64,000 nt of DNA from Selaginella moellendorffii (lineage: Eukaryota; Streptophyta; Lycopodiopsida; Selaginellales; Selaginellaceae). The translations under genes were made by a program, and so were the position numbers. The notes below the pieces were generated by a model. It worked only from the letters and a program-made list of their open reading frames with translations. It searched no databases and had not been told where the DNA came from. The stretch lies in the NCBI RefSeq assembly GCF_000143415.4, contig NW_003314265.1, positions 2,818,559-2,882,558 on the forward strand, read 5' to 3'. This document shows positions 1 through 11,320 of this stretch, one piece after another; position 1 is the first letter of the stretch, and the number at the start of each line of letters is the position of its first letter.

Positions 1-1145
1 ATCCTGTTATGATAATATGCAGTCCTGCAGCTTCTCTGCTTGATGTTGTGGTTGAGCCGCCTTCTAACCAACGTCTCTCGCTCTTGAGCGATGCAAGAAT
101 TCTTCGACAAAGCCATTTTGATAGCAATGCACTCGTCACACTTTGAAAAGCTGAAGTACTTTCCTATACTCACATCCCTGAACCTGTTGCTCCACAATCT
201 ACTAAATCTAGATTGGCTCAGCTTCCTGTAGCCATTACTCTGGAGTTCTCGATTCACATCTTCCAATATGGCCCCCTTGGTATACATGGAAGGGAGAACT
301 CGTTGGGTGTCTCGAGTTCCATCTTCCAAGAGGCGGGTTTTATGTGGTTGCTGCTCGCTACATGTTTCGACAAACCTCTTGAAGATTGCCTCTCTATATA
401 CAACATGACCCTTGGTTTTGTGAGTACCGTCGTTCCCATGGACTGCCTGTTGAACCCTTTATTCCTCGAACTCAGTTTTGATTCTGTAGAATGTGGTTCG
501 AGGGATTCCATAAATGATTCTCCATGCCTTCATGCAGACCAAACCCCTCTGGAAGACCATGCCCCCCACCTGATGTTCTGAAGCATCAACAGATGACCGT
601 AATGCCTCATACACAAAATTGCGAGCTGCCTTCCAGGACAATGTCTTGTATCTTGCTCTCTCCTCTTCAATAGCATCCCAATCAGCATGTTGATAGCACC
701 TCCTCTTGCAACAAGCAACTGTCGAGACCATTCGAACCTCCATCGCCATTTTCTGCCTTTTCGGTTCGTTGCTCAGATCCCTTTGGCTGCGCTTTAGGAA
801 GGTGTACTTTCTTTTCCCATGAAGAGATGTTCTGTCATCAGTTGTAGTGGTGTTTGATTGTGAATCCTTCACATTCTCAAACACTAAGTGCCTCAATTTC
901 CACCGCACAATGCTTCCAATAGTCAGACTATTTTCTTCTGTGTCAACAACCTCTAAAATCGCAACTCCAATATCATCCCAGCCCAATTCTTGATTAGCAA
1001 CCGCATCTCTTGGATCGACAACTGTGGCTAAGCCCTTAGCTACCACCTCCCCCTCGGGGTTGTTTATAAACACCTTTGCCTGAATCCATGTAGCACAGTT
1101 CTTAAGATCCACGGAGGGAACATGCGTCGCACTTGCGGAGGCCAT
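1..1145 (-). pseudogene. Transposon-type protein, partial and interrupted by a stop
   Basis: An open frame starts at the ATG at 1145, reads 228 codons and meets TAA at 459-461. The same frame then continues without a further stop to the window edge. The conserved-looking stretch spans the stop: upstream it ends with VCMKAWRIIYGIPRTTFYR, and downstream has SRFSRLWSNRF and FSKCDECIAIKM. A basic helix-like segment, a late segment of the type ...LW...F..V, and a C-x2-C pair (CDEC) resemble the uncharacterised transposon-derived proteins common in moss, lycophyte and cnidarian genomes. That family link is from memory and is moderate. The protein would be at least 380 residues and its C-terminus is outside the window. 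Because the frame is kept on both sides of one TAA, I read it as a recently broken copy; readthrough or a sequencing error are alternatives. The first 228 residues alone could still be made. Confidence 0.5.
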
Positions 1146-1495
1146 TCTGAAAGTGCAGAAAAGAAGTTAAGACCATATAAAAAATGATTGGAGAATGGCC
1201 TAAATCATAACATACCAAATAACCTCAATAGCATGAGGCCATATGCCATTATTCAAACATGCTATTGACACCCATGTGAAATTTCGCATTCACAAAATTG
1301 GCATGAGGCCTCATGCCATCTTGATATACACACAGCTGCAGGCAAGTAAAAACATACATGACAATACGCTAGCCATGAAATTGCAAGGGCCCAAGATGGC
1401 ATGTGGCCTCATGCCATTTCTAAATGTGGTCCTAAGCCATTCCATGGTGAACATACCAGGAAGCACAAGTGCCGAATATCAAGAGGAAGCGGTAG

Positions 1496-1690
1496 CCACA
1501 CCAAAGACAGTGCCGCTCGCAACACCGCAACTGCTCGTAGCGCCGCTCGCAACACCGTAACTGCTTGTAGCGCCGCTCGCACAAACTGCCACTCGCATAA
1601 ACTGCCGCTCGCAATGGCGCTTGCAATGCCGCAACCGCTCGTAGACGCATAAACCACAGCTCACAACGCCGCTTACACAAGCAGGGCTCA
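1496..1690. repeat. Degenerate GC-rich tandem repeat
   Basis: Roughly 30-bp units built on GCCGCTCGCAACACCG followed by CAACTGCTCGTAG repeat about four to five times with decay. Open frames on both strands here are by-products of the repeat and look like Ala/Arg/Thr low-complexity. No gene is seen between 1146 and 3900. Confidence 0.6.
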
Positions 1691-1767
1691 CTGTGCTCAA
1701 CGGAACCAAGAACACGGCGCACAAAAATGATAGACCTAGGAATGAGTTCGAGAATTCAAAAATAACA

Positions 1768-3682
1768 CACGCTTGAACGTCATATCAAACCCTCTGACAA
1801 ACTAGATCTTATGATTCCTCTGACAAATTTCAAACTGAGTAGCTTCTAGACTTTGCTGTCGGAGGTTGAACTTTGTCACATCATGTCCTTGCCTCGATCC
1901 AGCTGTGCCATGTCAGTGATTCGAACTTTGCCATGCCATGTCAACGATCCGCGCCAAAATTATTTGCCGTGTAAAGGAATAATTATGTTGTGTGTGTACG
2001 TCCATTTATGGCAATATAAGGCCACACGCCATTCAAAGAATAATGCTAGTCGAGCATTTTTTGGTGCATTTTTGGGTTCAAAATTGCATGAGCCCACACG
2101 CTATAAAGTTTACTTGTACCAAAAATAGAAACAGCTTTATTTACTTGGGAATTTAAGTGGTTGAGGCATTTTTAAACTTACAAACACATGCCCTACTTAC
2201 ATTCCTTTGGTTGCTTAAAATTCAAAAATATTATAAACCTTTCTTTTTGCATTGTCAATGTTTTCAATTATGGTTTTTGATTTTCGCAGGACCAGCCTAG
2301 TAATCTATTTGCATCTCGTCATGTTTATAGCTAGCTTTCGTTTGTCCCCTTCGCTAGCCTGAGATACATCTGCTCGGCATCTGCCTCTTACAGCATTTGC
2401 CCAGAAAGGGCATCTTTCTTCACGCAGCATTTGCCACATGTTTAGGGTTTAGGGTTTAGCAATTCAGTAGCTTGATAAACATGCAAATACAGAACTTGAT
2501 GCAAAATCCTTTGATATGTCACAATGCCCCTAGGACCATAAACATATTTCAATAGAGAGGGTCCTTTCATTTCATAACTCCTTACGTAGATCTTGGTGAA
2601 ACCAGAGTTAGTGAAGTTGGTTTCTTGTGATCCCGCATCTGATTGTGATGTCCCTTTGTAGTGTCGATGGAAAGGTCAATGCACACCAAACTGTAAAATC
2701 TTGGAGCAAAATAACGGTCGGATCTATGGCAAATGCCCCTGAAACATTGTAAGGCTCGTGTGGTCTCATGTGGTGTCCGATCGAGATGCTTCTTTGCAGG
2801 GTCATCAAGAAAGACATTGTATACCATTCTGTAAAATCTAGTTGCGATCTAACGGTTGGATCTCCAAAAAACTCAAAAAAATCTTGCACGTGTCAGAATA
2901 TTCTAGGAATATACTCCTATGTGCCCCTGAACATGGCATGCGGCCCCACGCCATTCAAGAGATAACGCCAGATGACGCCGAGCATTTTTTGGTGCATTTT
3001 TTGGGATCAAAATTGCATGAGCCCACACGCTTGAACGTCACATCAAATCCTCTGGCAAACCAGATCTTATAATTCCTCTGACAAATTTCAAACTGAGTAG
3101 CTTCTAGACTTTGCTGTTGGACGTTGAACTTTGTCACATCATGTCCTTGCCTCGATCCAGCTGTGCCATGTCAGTGATTTGAACTTTGCTATGCCATGTC
3201 AGCGATCCGCGCCAAGATTATTCGCCGTGTAACTGCTCGGCATCTGCCTCTTACAGCATTTGCCTAGAAAGGGCATCTTTCTTCACGCAGCATTTGCCAC
3301 ATGTTTAGGGTTTAGGGTTTAGCAATTCAGTAGCTTGATAAACATGTAAATACAGAACTTGATGCAAAATCCTTTGATATGTCAGGACCATAAACACATT
3401 TCAATAGAGAAGGTCCTTTCATTTCATAACTCCTTACGTAGATCTTGGTGAAACCAGAGTTAGTGAAGTTGGTTTCTTGTGATCCCGCATCTGATTGTGA
3501 TGTCCCTTTGCAGTGTCGATGGAAAGGTCAATGCACACCAAATTGTAGAATCTTGGAGCAAAATAATGGTCAGATCTATGGCAAATGCCCCTGAAACATT
3601 GTAAGGCTTGTGTGGTCTCATGTGGTGTCTGATCGAGATGCTTCTTTGCAGGGTCATCAAGAAGGACATTGTATACCATTCT
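1768..3682. repeat. Locally duplicated segments A, B and C
   Basis: Three blocks occur twice, as diverged direct repeats. A is 1768-1975 and 3024-3232. B is 2370-2830 and 3233-3682. C is 2008-2103 and 2933-3030. In the right-hand arrangement C, A and B abut directly. On the left they are in the order A, C, B and separated by unique sequence. C starts with a copy of the 22-bp palindrome. B of the right copy lacks about 11 bp present in the left one. No protein-coding signal was seen in any block. The order suggests a C-A-B unit that was duplicated and then rearranged or interrupted on the left. Confidence 0.75.
2441..2459 (+). repeat. Interstitial telomere-like TTTAGGG repeats
   Basis: Two and a half units of the plant telomere motif TTTAGGG lie inside block B. 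A second copy lies at 3304-3322 in the duplicated block. Such short runs also occur in plant promoters (telo boxes), but no gene follows here. Confidence 0.6.
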
Positions 3683-6600
3683 TTATTTAGCTGAACATCT
3701 GGCATTTTTGGAAATACAAGATGCTTTGGAATATCCAATCATGCATGGTATAAATATAGCGAGGGTATTAAATGATATCCCAATCATGATCTTTCTTTTG
3801 GATTTCGCGTGCATGCAGTCCGAGGAATGATGACGTTGCAGATTTCTTTTGGATTTCACGTGCATGCATGCGCGCGGCGATCCAGAAATTAATGGTGGCG
3901 CCCAAGTCCGAGGAATGATGACGTGGCGGGATTACCAACTGTTGTGACATTTCGCGCGTGTGAGGTTAGGTTTTGCATCGTACTCGCGCTCGCATCGCGC
4001 TCCCACTCGCGATCACACTCACATTCGCGCTCATCTACCTTCTCTACAGGTTTCTCGTGTGCATCGGCGTCCACTCGCGCTTGCATCACACTCGCGCTCG
4101 CATCGCGCTCGTGTGCATCGGCATCCACTTCAAGACACACCCAGTTTGTAACTTCGCCGCCAACTCCACCGCCCACTCTGCCACCCACACGCAGCCCATT
4201 TGGCGTCCCGGGAGATTTCAACGCCACTCTCCAACTGTAAGTGGCAGAGTAGCCTTGCTGCTATGATCCGCTGCACACACAGTGCACATTCGCCAGCGAG
4301 TCCGGCCTCAATTATCACGCCTCCATTCAGCTTCAAATGGTAAGTCTTTTAGGCCAAGTAGAAAATGGCAGGAGGCCACATGCCATTCAGTAGCAACATT
4401 GGCATGCACCGATTGGGCTCTCGAGTGCAGTCCGGTTACAGATGGCATGTAGCCTCACGCCATCTTAGGATGCAACCTCAAGACATCTGATGTAGTGGTG
4501 AATGGCGTGTGGCCTCACGTTATTTCTAGCTGCTAGCTTTTCATCTGTCAGCTCTAATTGTTGTGCATTTCTGAACAGGCGAGGAATTGCGTTCTTCTTC
4601 CAGCCACTGTCAATGTGGATGCAGAGAAGGGGGAGGAGCTCACCAGTTGGACTTTCGGGATGGAAGGCGAGGATCTGAGGCTGTACAACACAGATGGTGG
4701 GAGAAAAGAATGCATGGGGATCCTCATCCAAGTGACAGACACTCCATGCAGTTCCATGCAGGAATATGGACTGGCACTTGTGGTAGAGACAGCGTCCGCC
4801 TTCAAGATCCACCTTGCATATCCTAGCGGCTTCCCGGAGGGGGGCAGCAGCTATGAGGAATTCCTAGAGGGAGCTAGGGAGAGGTTGTCCAGGAGGCCCA
4901 CAATTTCAAAGACGCTGCGGGTCTATGAAGATCACATGGAATCCACGGACCTCACCTACGGCGATGTTCAAAAACTATATTCCAACATTGAGCCGTTGAG
5001 AGTGCCTCCAGTTCGCGAAGCGAAGGGGAAGGGGGTCGATTTGGAAACTACCCCGAAGCAGAAAAGGGTGGTCAAGCTCAAGCCGACGTCCGACTCTCCT
5101 GCTCCAAAAAAGAAGCTACTCGGTGATGCCATTGCCTCGGGTTCGAACACTACACCCACCAAAAAGAAGAGCCGCAAAGAGCAAAAAGAGCAAAAAGAGG
5201 CAGCAAAAATCGTCGCAGATAATAGTACTTGTTACTATTCTAACAAAGTATATACAATCGATGTGAGCCGTATCGACATCCAAAGCAAATACAACCACAT
5301 GCTAGTATCTGATGAGTGGGTGGAGAAACTGAAGCAGAAGATGCTGGCAAGTCCAGTAACACCCGACATCGCAGACGTGATCCCCTACTACCGAACAATG
5401 AAGGGCGAGACGAGGTTTCCAGTTGGACGATCAGAACATCCGGTTCTATGCCGTCTCCGGGTAGCATTCTAGCTTGGCGATGCAAGAGATAGTTGTGGAT
5501 ATTATGGTGGGCGAGGAGGTGAAGAAAGTCTTCAAGACAAGAGTTGTCCACCTGATAAAAGGCAACTCGCCCCTCCGATCTATCATATACATCTCCCACG
5601 CGCAGAATGTCAAGCAAGAAACGTGCTACAAATCGGGTCTGCACGAGACATTGGCACGAACACGGAAGCTCTGGGTTCAACTGAAGAAGCCACAAAAACC
5701 AGGACAAGGACGTGCACTAGCAACTAGCGCCTGGCAGGTAAGCCTCGTTGCATGTGGCATAGCATGTGGCCTCACGCCATTTCCATTGCAAGAATTCTCG
5801 AGTCTTCTCTCGAAAACACTGGGGGTCAATGACACACTCAGCATCCATAACATTCTACTCGCGACAAAAGTTGTTTTTGACAAATGGGTAAATGTGCTGA
5901 AGAGGTACCATGACGGGGAGTTGCTAAACTCAATGGGTGTGGAGGACGGCCGAAAGCCCAATGATTTGAAGCTCAACGCCTTGCGTTTCTCGCAGTCTCT
6001 AGACAACGACGACCTTCTGACAGTGGCTAATGCTCTTCTACATGGTGAGGTAGTCTTCAACAAGACCAAAATGACTCCCGGCCATATTGTGACATACGAG
6101 GACTTGTGCACGACTCTGAGAGCTCGTGCACTATTGAAGGATTGGATCTTCGAGCAAGTGGCCGTGGAGAGGGTGAGCATCGACACCACGCAAGAGATGA
6201 TGGAAGAGCTGGAGTTGTCAAATGAAGACATCGACGAGTACGTGAAGGGGGCCCCCAAGTTCATCGCTCTGCTGCGGGATGCCACGAAAAGTAAAGCTGA
6301 GAAGTTGGATCAGTATCCAAATTTCATTAAGAGGGATGTCGACCGCCGGCTTCAGAAACAGCTCGACCCCGCAGCAAAGGCCTATCGAGAACCTTACCAG
6401 GTATACGTGAATTCGGATGAGGATCAAAGGTGGAGGAGCATCGTTTCCCGCGGAGATGAGCAGGTCAAGAACATCTTTTGTGTGATGGACTTCACAAACG
6501 AGGAGATCACTCATGCAGACGAAGTCAGCTCCATCATTGACTTAATGGTGGGACTTGCGGAGGTGGAATCTTCAGTCCACTATATGATCTACGACTCCGA

Positions 6601-7002
6601 ATCCTATCACAAGTTCTGGAAGGCCTTGAACGAAGTGAAGGCTCGGTTGAAAGGCAAGGAGATGCAGGAGATCCATGGGATAATGGCTAAGAAGAAGATA
6701 CCGACGAATGTCCGCATCTTCACACTCGCCCTTGTTATTGGTCCTGCAGCAGAGTGGGACTGGAGTGACTTCCCAGCTTCGTTCGACAAGGCCAATCGAA
6801 TTGATCTGAGGGAGGTCAATTTACCCGTGCCTGAGGAACTGAAGACGGCTATGGAGCTTTCGAATCCAGAGAAAGCTCCAGGTGCAACATGGGAAATGCT
6901 CAGCTGGGTCTTCAACGCAATAGCAGGTGGGTCACTTGCTTCCGACTCCAAGGGCAAATGCGTTGTCGAGTACAACAGCGGCGGACTATTCTTTCGAGCC
7001 GC

Positions 7003-7082
7003 ACTACTCAAGGGTGTCCCGTGTGTTGCGGTGACAAACTCCACTACTCAAGGGTGTCCCATGTGTTGCGGTGACAAACTCC
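7003..7082 (+). repeat. 40-bp tandem duplication that breaks the reading frame
   Basis: Two 40-bp copies in direct tandem (starting at 7003 and 7043) differ by one base. As 40 is not a multiple of three, the second copy shifts the frame and gives TGA at 7085-7087. With one copy skipped, the frame continues without a stop to a good donor at 7156. The near identity points to a recent event. Confidence 0.9.
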
Positions 7083-7292
7083 ATTGAAGAGGTGACTTCA
7101 ATGGAGCATATAATTACAGTTGCCAAAGAAAAACAGTATATTCTCTGCGAACCTGGTGAGTACGCACTTTAAGTTTAAATGTTATCTCACAAGCTCTGTA
7201 TGCAGGAGCGTGGCCACCCCCAGATGCTGAAACGGCGTTAACAGCTACTGTTGAAGATACCCATGTTGGGCCGAGCTCACAACCTGCACAAG

Positions 7293-7660
7293 GTAAGGTC
7301 ACGTGAGGCCTCACGCCATTTTGATTATAGATCGTTGTGAATATTCAGACACGAGGGCTGAAAAGCGCACTGGTGGCGCGTCGAAGAAGGACAAACAGAC
7401 AAGCAATAGGAAAAAAGGAGGTACAAATTATATTTGCAATGGCGTGTGGTCTCATGCCATTCCTTGCAGGAGACACTTCTTCAAAGGCAAAACAGGCAAA
7501 CACCAACCAAGCTCAAATTGACAGTGGTCATAAAAAACGAAAGCACGTTGGACAGTCGTCGGGATCAGAGGCGTTTGATTCAAAAAGGAAGAAGGGCAAC
7601 GAAAAGATGATAGGTAATGCCTCGCGGTTATGGCGTGTGTGCTCATGCCATTCATTGCAG
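7293..7660 (+). repeat. Three short introns each carrying the palindrome
   Basis: Introns 7293-7330 (38 nt), 7421-7469 (49 nt) and 7614-7660 (47 nt) have GT-AG ends. Each contains one palindrome copy ending 8-10 nt before the acceptor, so the palindrome fills about half of the intron. Exons on both sides join in frame (phase 1 in all three cases). Intron 5738-5791 has the same layout, and the long intron 4340-4578 has three copies. Introns 7156-7205, 8442-8488 and 9077-9123 lack it. Confidence 0.75.
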
Positions 7661-10600
7661 ATCAAGGGCTGAGTGAAAGCAGCCAGTCATCACCTCCTAA
7701 CTCAGATTCCTATGGCGGACTCCCCTTCCCCAATCTCAATGGAAAGGTACAATGGATGAGGGATGCTTTTCAAGTCAGGGCCACGTTTTTCTCATCTTGT
7801 CGTCTTCGAAGGGTGCAAGAACGTGCAGAAACCATGTTAAGACAGTTGGGTGAGGATACGGTCCTAGGTCACGCACTAAAACAGGCTATGGATGTCTTGT
7901 ATTTTGAGATGGAGACTTGGCCAGATGATTTTCCCAAGATGGTCCTGGAAGAACAAGCTATCCAGCCTGAGCAGCCTATGGAAGAAATGCAGGAGGGGGA
8001 TGAGGAGCCAGAGAAAGATAATGAGCAGGAAGAGCAGAAGGACGAAGAGGAGGACAAAGAAGAGGAGGACGAAGAAGAGGAGGACGAAGAGGACTTGGAT
8101 GGTCCTCACAATGGTGACGATCACAATAATGACGACGACGATGATGACGACGATGGCCAGCCTGAGGTGGCCAAAGACCAGCGGAGGAAGGTCATACAAG
8201 ACAAACCATCAGGTAAATAATAGTACATCCATTCCTAACCTTTTACCATTTCTAACATTGTCCATGTAGGTTGCAAAGCAAATGGTAAGTAGAGATTATT
8301 CAGTTGAATTAAGATACAAACTCTAGCCTTTAGTGTCGAGGAAGGATAGTGCCAAGCAAGGGTCGAAACGTATGTCCAATCCTTCAGAATCAGCAGTGTG
8401 CCCAAGTGATATCGGTCCTAGTTCCTCAATAGCAGTTGATGGTAAATACAGTATAGTCGATTCAATGTGCTAATGAGTTTGTTTTTAGTAGCCAGTAGGG
8501 AGGATACCATCTCAATCGAAGGGAGATATTTGGACATGCATATGGATCCGCCAGTGGACTCTACTTGCCTGCAAGAGTCATCAGAGCTGGTGGAGGCTAC
8601 TATCCATATCAACGCCAAGCAAGCTGACCACGCTCCACTTGATGCTGCCCATACCACTGAGTCAATCTTGTCCACGTATCCAACTGACGGTGACCAGGCG
8701 CCATTGGACCCGCATGAGGCCGCCCCAGCTGCCGAGCCGGTCGTATCCTCATTTCCAACGGACTCAACATGTGCCCAATCGTTTGACTACGCACCGTTGG
8801 AACCTCCCTACACCACCCCTGCTGCCTGTTCGGTCATGTCCACTTTGCCAACGGAGGCACCAGCTGAAATGGCGTGTGATCACACGCCATCAGAACCACC
8901 CCATGCCACTGTTGAGCCAGTTGTACTAGAGTCTACAGCTGAAATGGCATGTGCCCACACGCCATCGGATGCGATTGACCCCACATTGCAGAGGAGAGTA
9001 TTTCCGCCCTTCACGTTTCCTCGACCAAAACCCTCTCAACGACCATCGGGAGCACCATTCGCTAATATTGTAGATGGTAAAATTGACTTGTACCATTTTT
9101 TATGCTGACGCATTTCATTTCAGAGTCACGGTGAAGGTACTGTATCGTTTTTGATCTGAACAGTGTCCTTTTCTCCCATGAGCATGGCTCGTCCTCGAAT
9201 GTCACTGCACCCTCCAAAGCCTGCGGTCGCAAGTTGGTCAAAAGAGACAGATTCACATTAATCACACAGGAGAAACTACGGGATCTAATAATGACCATGT
9301 GACACTTAAAACAGAGGGCCGGGTTTAATTTGCAATTGGGAGTTTGGACATCCATGATGCGCCACAATGCATTAACATTGCTACAGATGATGCACGATCA
9401 GATGCGAGTAATATTACTATTTGACTTTCTCCTAACGCAGGAGGATTGCTTGACTATGGTCCATGTGAGGGGTAGCAAGCCCATCTTCGTCAAGCCAGAG
9501 GCTGTAGTGATGAACCGGACTGCTAGGTCAAGTGAAATCCTCATCATCGATGACTCACCGATTAAAACTGCAGCGAACACGCACACATATGCAGTGCACC
9601 CCATCTCTTGCAGTATGGAAACTAGGGAGAAGAAACCGTATGTTCTGGGGGACCTTGCAAAACGGCTTGGAGCGATGGTGATAGAGAACCGGCCAGTCCA
9701 GGAGGTGGCTGCAGAAATCAACCAAATGGCAGATGGAACGGTATATCAGAAGCCATTTGATCGGACAGACACCAGTCATCATTTATGGCATGTATATTGT
9801 CTAGCCAAGCACTATCCGCATCTCCATAATCTGCTCAACCGGATGGGTTCTTCGACCACTGAACATGAGCGTGGACGTATTGGAGAAGAGATGGCATTAC
9901 TATTGGGTTTAAATCCTGATAATGTGGAGAGTGATGAAATTCCAAGATTATTGTATAGGCGTTGGAGGCAAAAAATAACAGTCTAAGATGGCATGTATTT
10001 ATTTAAAAATGTAACTTATTATGGCATGGGGTTCCATGCCATTGTATTAATATTAAAAGACAATTCTTTGAGAGGATTTGCATTATACTAGAAGTGTTAC
10101 AACATGTTATTGGAAGTCTACGAAATTGTTTTATTAATAAGGGGAAAGTAAAGATTGAATGGGGACTTGGGCTCCATCTAGACTCGGAGCAACTGAGCCA
10201 ATATTAAAAAGATGGAAAGAAATTGGACGACGATGACAAGGAGAAGAGAGAGGTGAAGCAGTGGCAGGGGGAGGAGAAGTGATTGAGTAAACATTTCCTT
10301 GTTTAAAATAAAATGGCATGTGCCTTAATGCAGTTGAATTTTGTTATATTTATATACTATATAAAGGTTTGGAAACCTTATTTTACAAGTGGGATAATGA
10401 CAATTCCCACTTTAACGAAATAGAGCTTGAAAAAAGAATTTTTAGAGGATAAAATAAGATTTAGTGGAGATATCAGGGTGATGGTGTGTGAAGAAAATGG
10501 ATGGATGTTAATCTCACCAGGCCTGGGAGAGTCCTTCTCTGTCACACAAAGTTAACAATGATGGTGTGTGAAGGGAATGGATGGATCTTAAGCTCAATAA

Positions 10601-10666
10601 GGTAGGATAAAAGGAAAGCTTGATCTTTTAGGTTAAGGAAAATTTGAGGTTAAGTTTAAATCAAAA

Positions 10667-10820
10667 GAATATTCTATATTCTGCCATGTTAGCAGTAGGT
10701 AAGAACTGAGGTAGTGGATGTCATCTTTATTCTTGTCGATTGCATACATCCATTTGAACTGCTTGACTTCTAATACCACAATCTTGACCTACTGTTGATG
10801 TGGTAGAATATAGAATATTC
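10667..10820. mobile_element. MITE-like element with about 40-bp inverted ends
   Basis: The left end GAATATTCTATATTCTGCCA and the right end TGGTAGAATATAGAATATTC are inverted repeats with one mismatch. The similarity extends inward through CAGTAGGT. The element is about 154 bp and non-coding. The ends and size fit a non-autonomous DNA transposon. No clear target-site duplication was seen. Confidence 0.5.
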
Positions 10821-11320
10821 ACTCGGTTCTACATTATAATAAACTAACACTTGCCTAGCATATGTTGTGTAGGTAGAAAAATACTGTTTTGATTTTTTAA
10901 TATATTAAAAACTAAATTGGAATTGTATCAAAAAAAAATTGTATTCCACTTTAATTATGCCTAGAAAATGTTAGATTGATTACAAAAATTAATTCTTGAA
11001 AACTTGATAATATAAATATTTAGAACAAAATATACTCCTAGGCATAAATAAGAATAAAGCTTCGAGCTAGAGTTCCTTGGTAAATGTGACCATCACAGAT
11101 GGTCCAATCTGGTCAGTCACTGAGTAAGATATCCCAACATTCTTTAACTTACTCATGTTCCACTTCAAGAGTAACTACATTGATTGAGGCTCGTAATGCC
11201 CAAGGGGCAATGAAATATTGGTCGGGGCTAGTGGCATTCACCAAAGTAGACAGCTTAAGGATGTGTTGGTTCTTTCCAAGCTTAAGAGGAATGTGAAGAA
11301 AAATGTCCTTGAAAGTATGA

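Larger units (their letters stand above)
3923..9986 (+). pseudogene. Degraded ParB/Srx-like plus FCP1-like fusion gene
   Basis: Eleven exons can be followed: ?-4236, 4297-4339, 4579-5737, 5792-7155, 7206-7292, 7331-7420, 7470-7613, 7661-8212, 8334-8441, 8489-9076 and 9124-9986. Exon 1 is uncertain; it contains a CTCGCA-type low-complexity run (about 3975-4135). Around 5250-5640 the protein reads like a ParB/sulfiredoxin fold: IDVSRIDIQSKYNHML, a VIPYY strand, then FYAVSG-stop-HSSLAMQE where the family has a G-Q-H core. A long uncharacterised helical part follows, then an Asp/Glu-rich linker (7980-8150), a Pro/Thr-rich part, and an FCP1/NIF-like domain (IVFDLNSVLFS, LGVWTSMMRHN, LIIDDSPIKT). 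In that domain the catalytic DxDxT is DLNSV, so phosphatase activity is doubtful. Lesions: a frameshift near 5417, TAG at 5462, a weakened acceptor at 5791, a 40-bp duplication at 7003-7082, TGA at 9132 and TGA at 9300. Downstream frames match again after each lesion, so this is one decayed gene. Both domain names are inferences from motifs. Confidence 0.6.
1228..10334. repeat. Dispersed 22-bp near-palindrome family, about 16 copies
   Basis: Arms ATGGCRTG and CAYGCCAT flank a six-base centre, usually TGGCCT or close to it. Copies: 1228-1250, 1299-1319, 1396-1417, 2008-2032 (with an insertion), 2933-2954, 4365-4387, 4442-4463, 4502-4524, 5759-5781, 7297-7320, 7439-7460, 7630-7652, 8869-8890, 8944-8965, 10021-10042 and 10313-10334. 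The copy at 8869 is a perfect inverted repeat over all 22 bases, and the copy at 1300-1317 is perfect over 18. Several copies sit inside introns of the ParB/FCP1-like pseudogene, close to the acceptor; two are in its penultimate exon. The final T of CCATT is also often kept. I noticed none after 10.4 kb. The function is unknown. Confidence 0.85.

Noticed and set aside
7876-8199. Minus-strand hydrophobic-looking frame
   Set aside because: It is the reverse complement of the Asp/Glu-rich linker, giving artificial Val/Leu/Ile runs.
1228-10334. CRISPR-like array
   Set aside because: The repeats are irregularly spaced, palindromic and in a eukaryotic genome; there are no spacers or cas genes.
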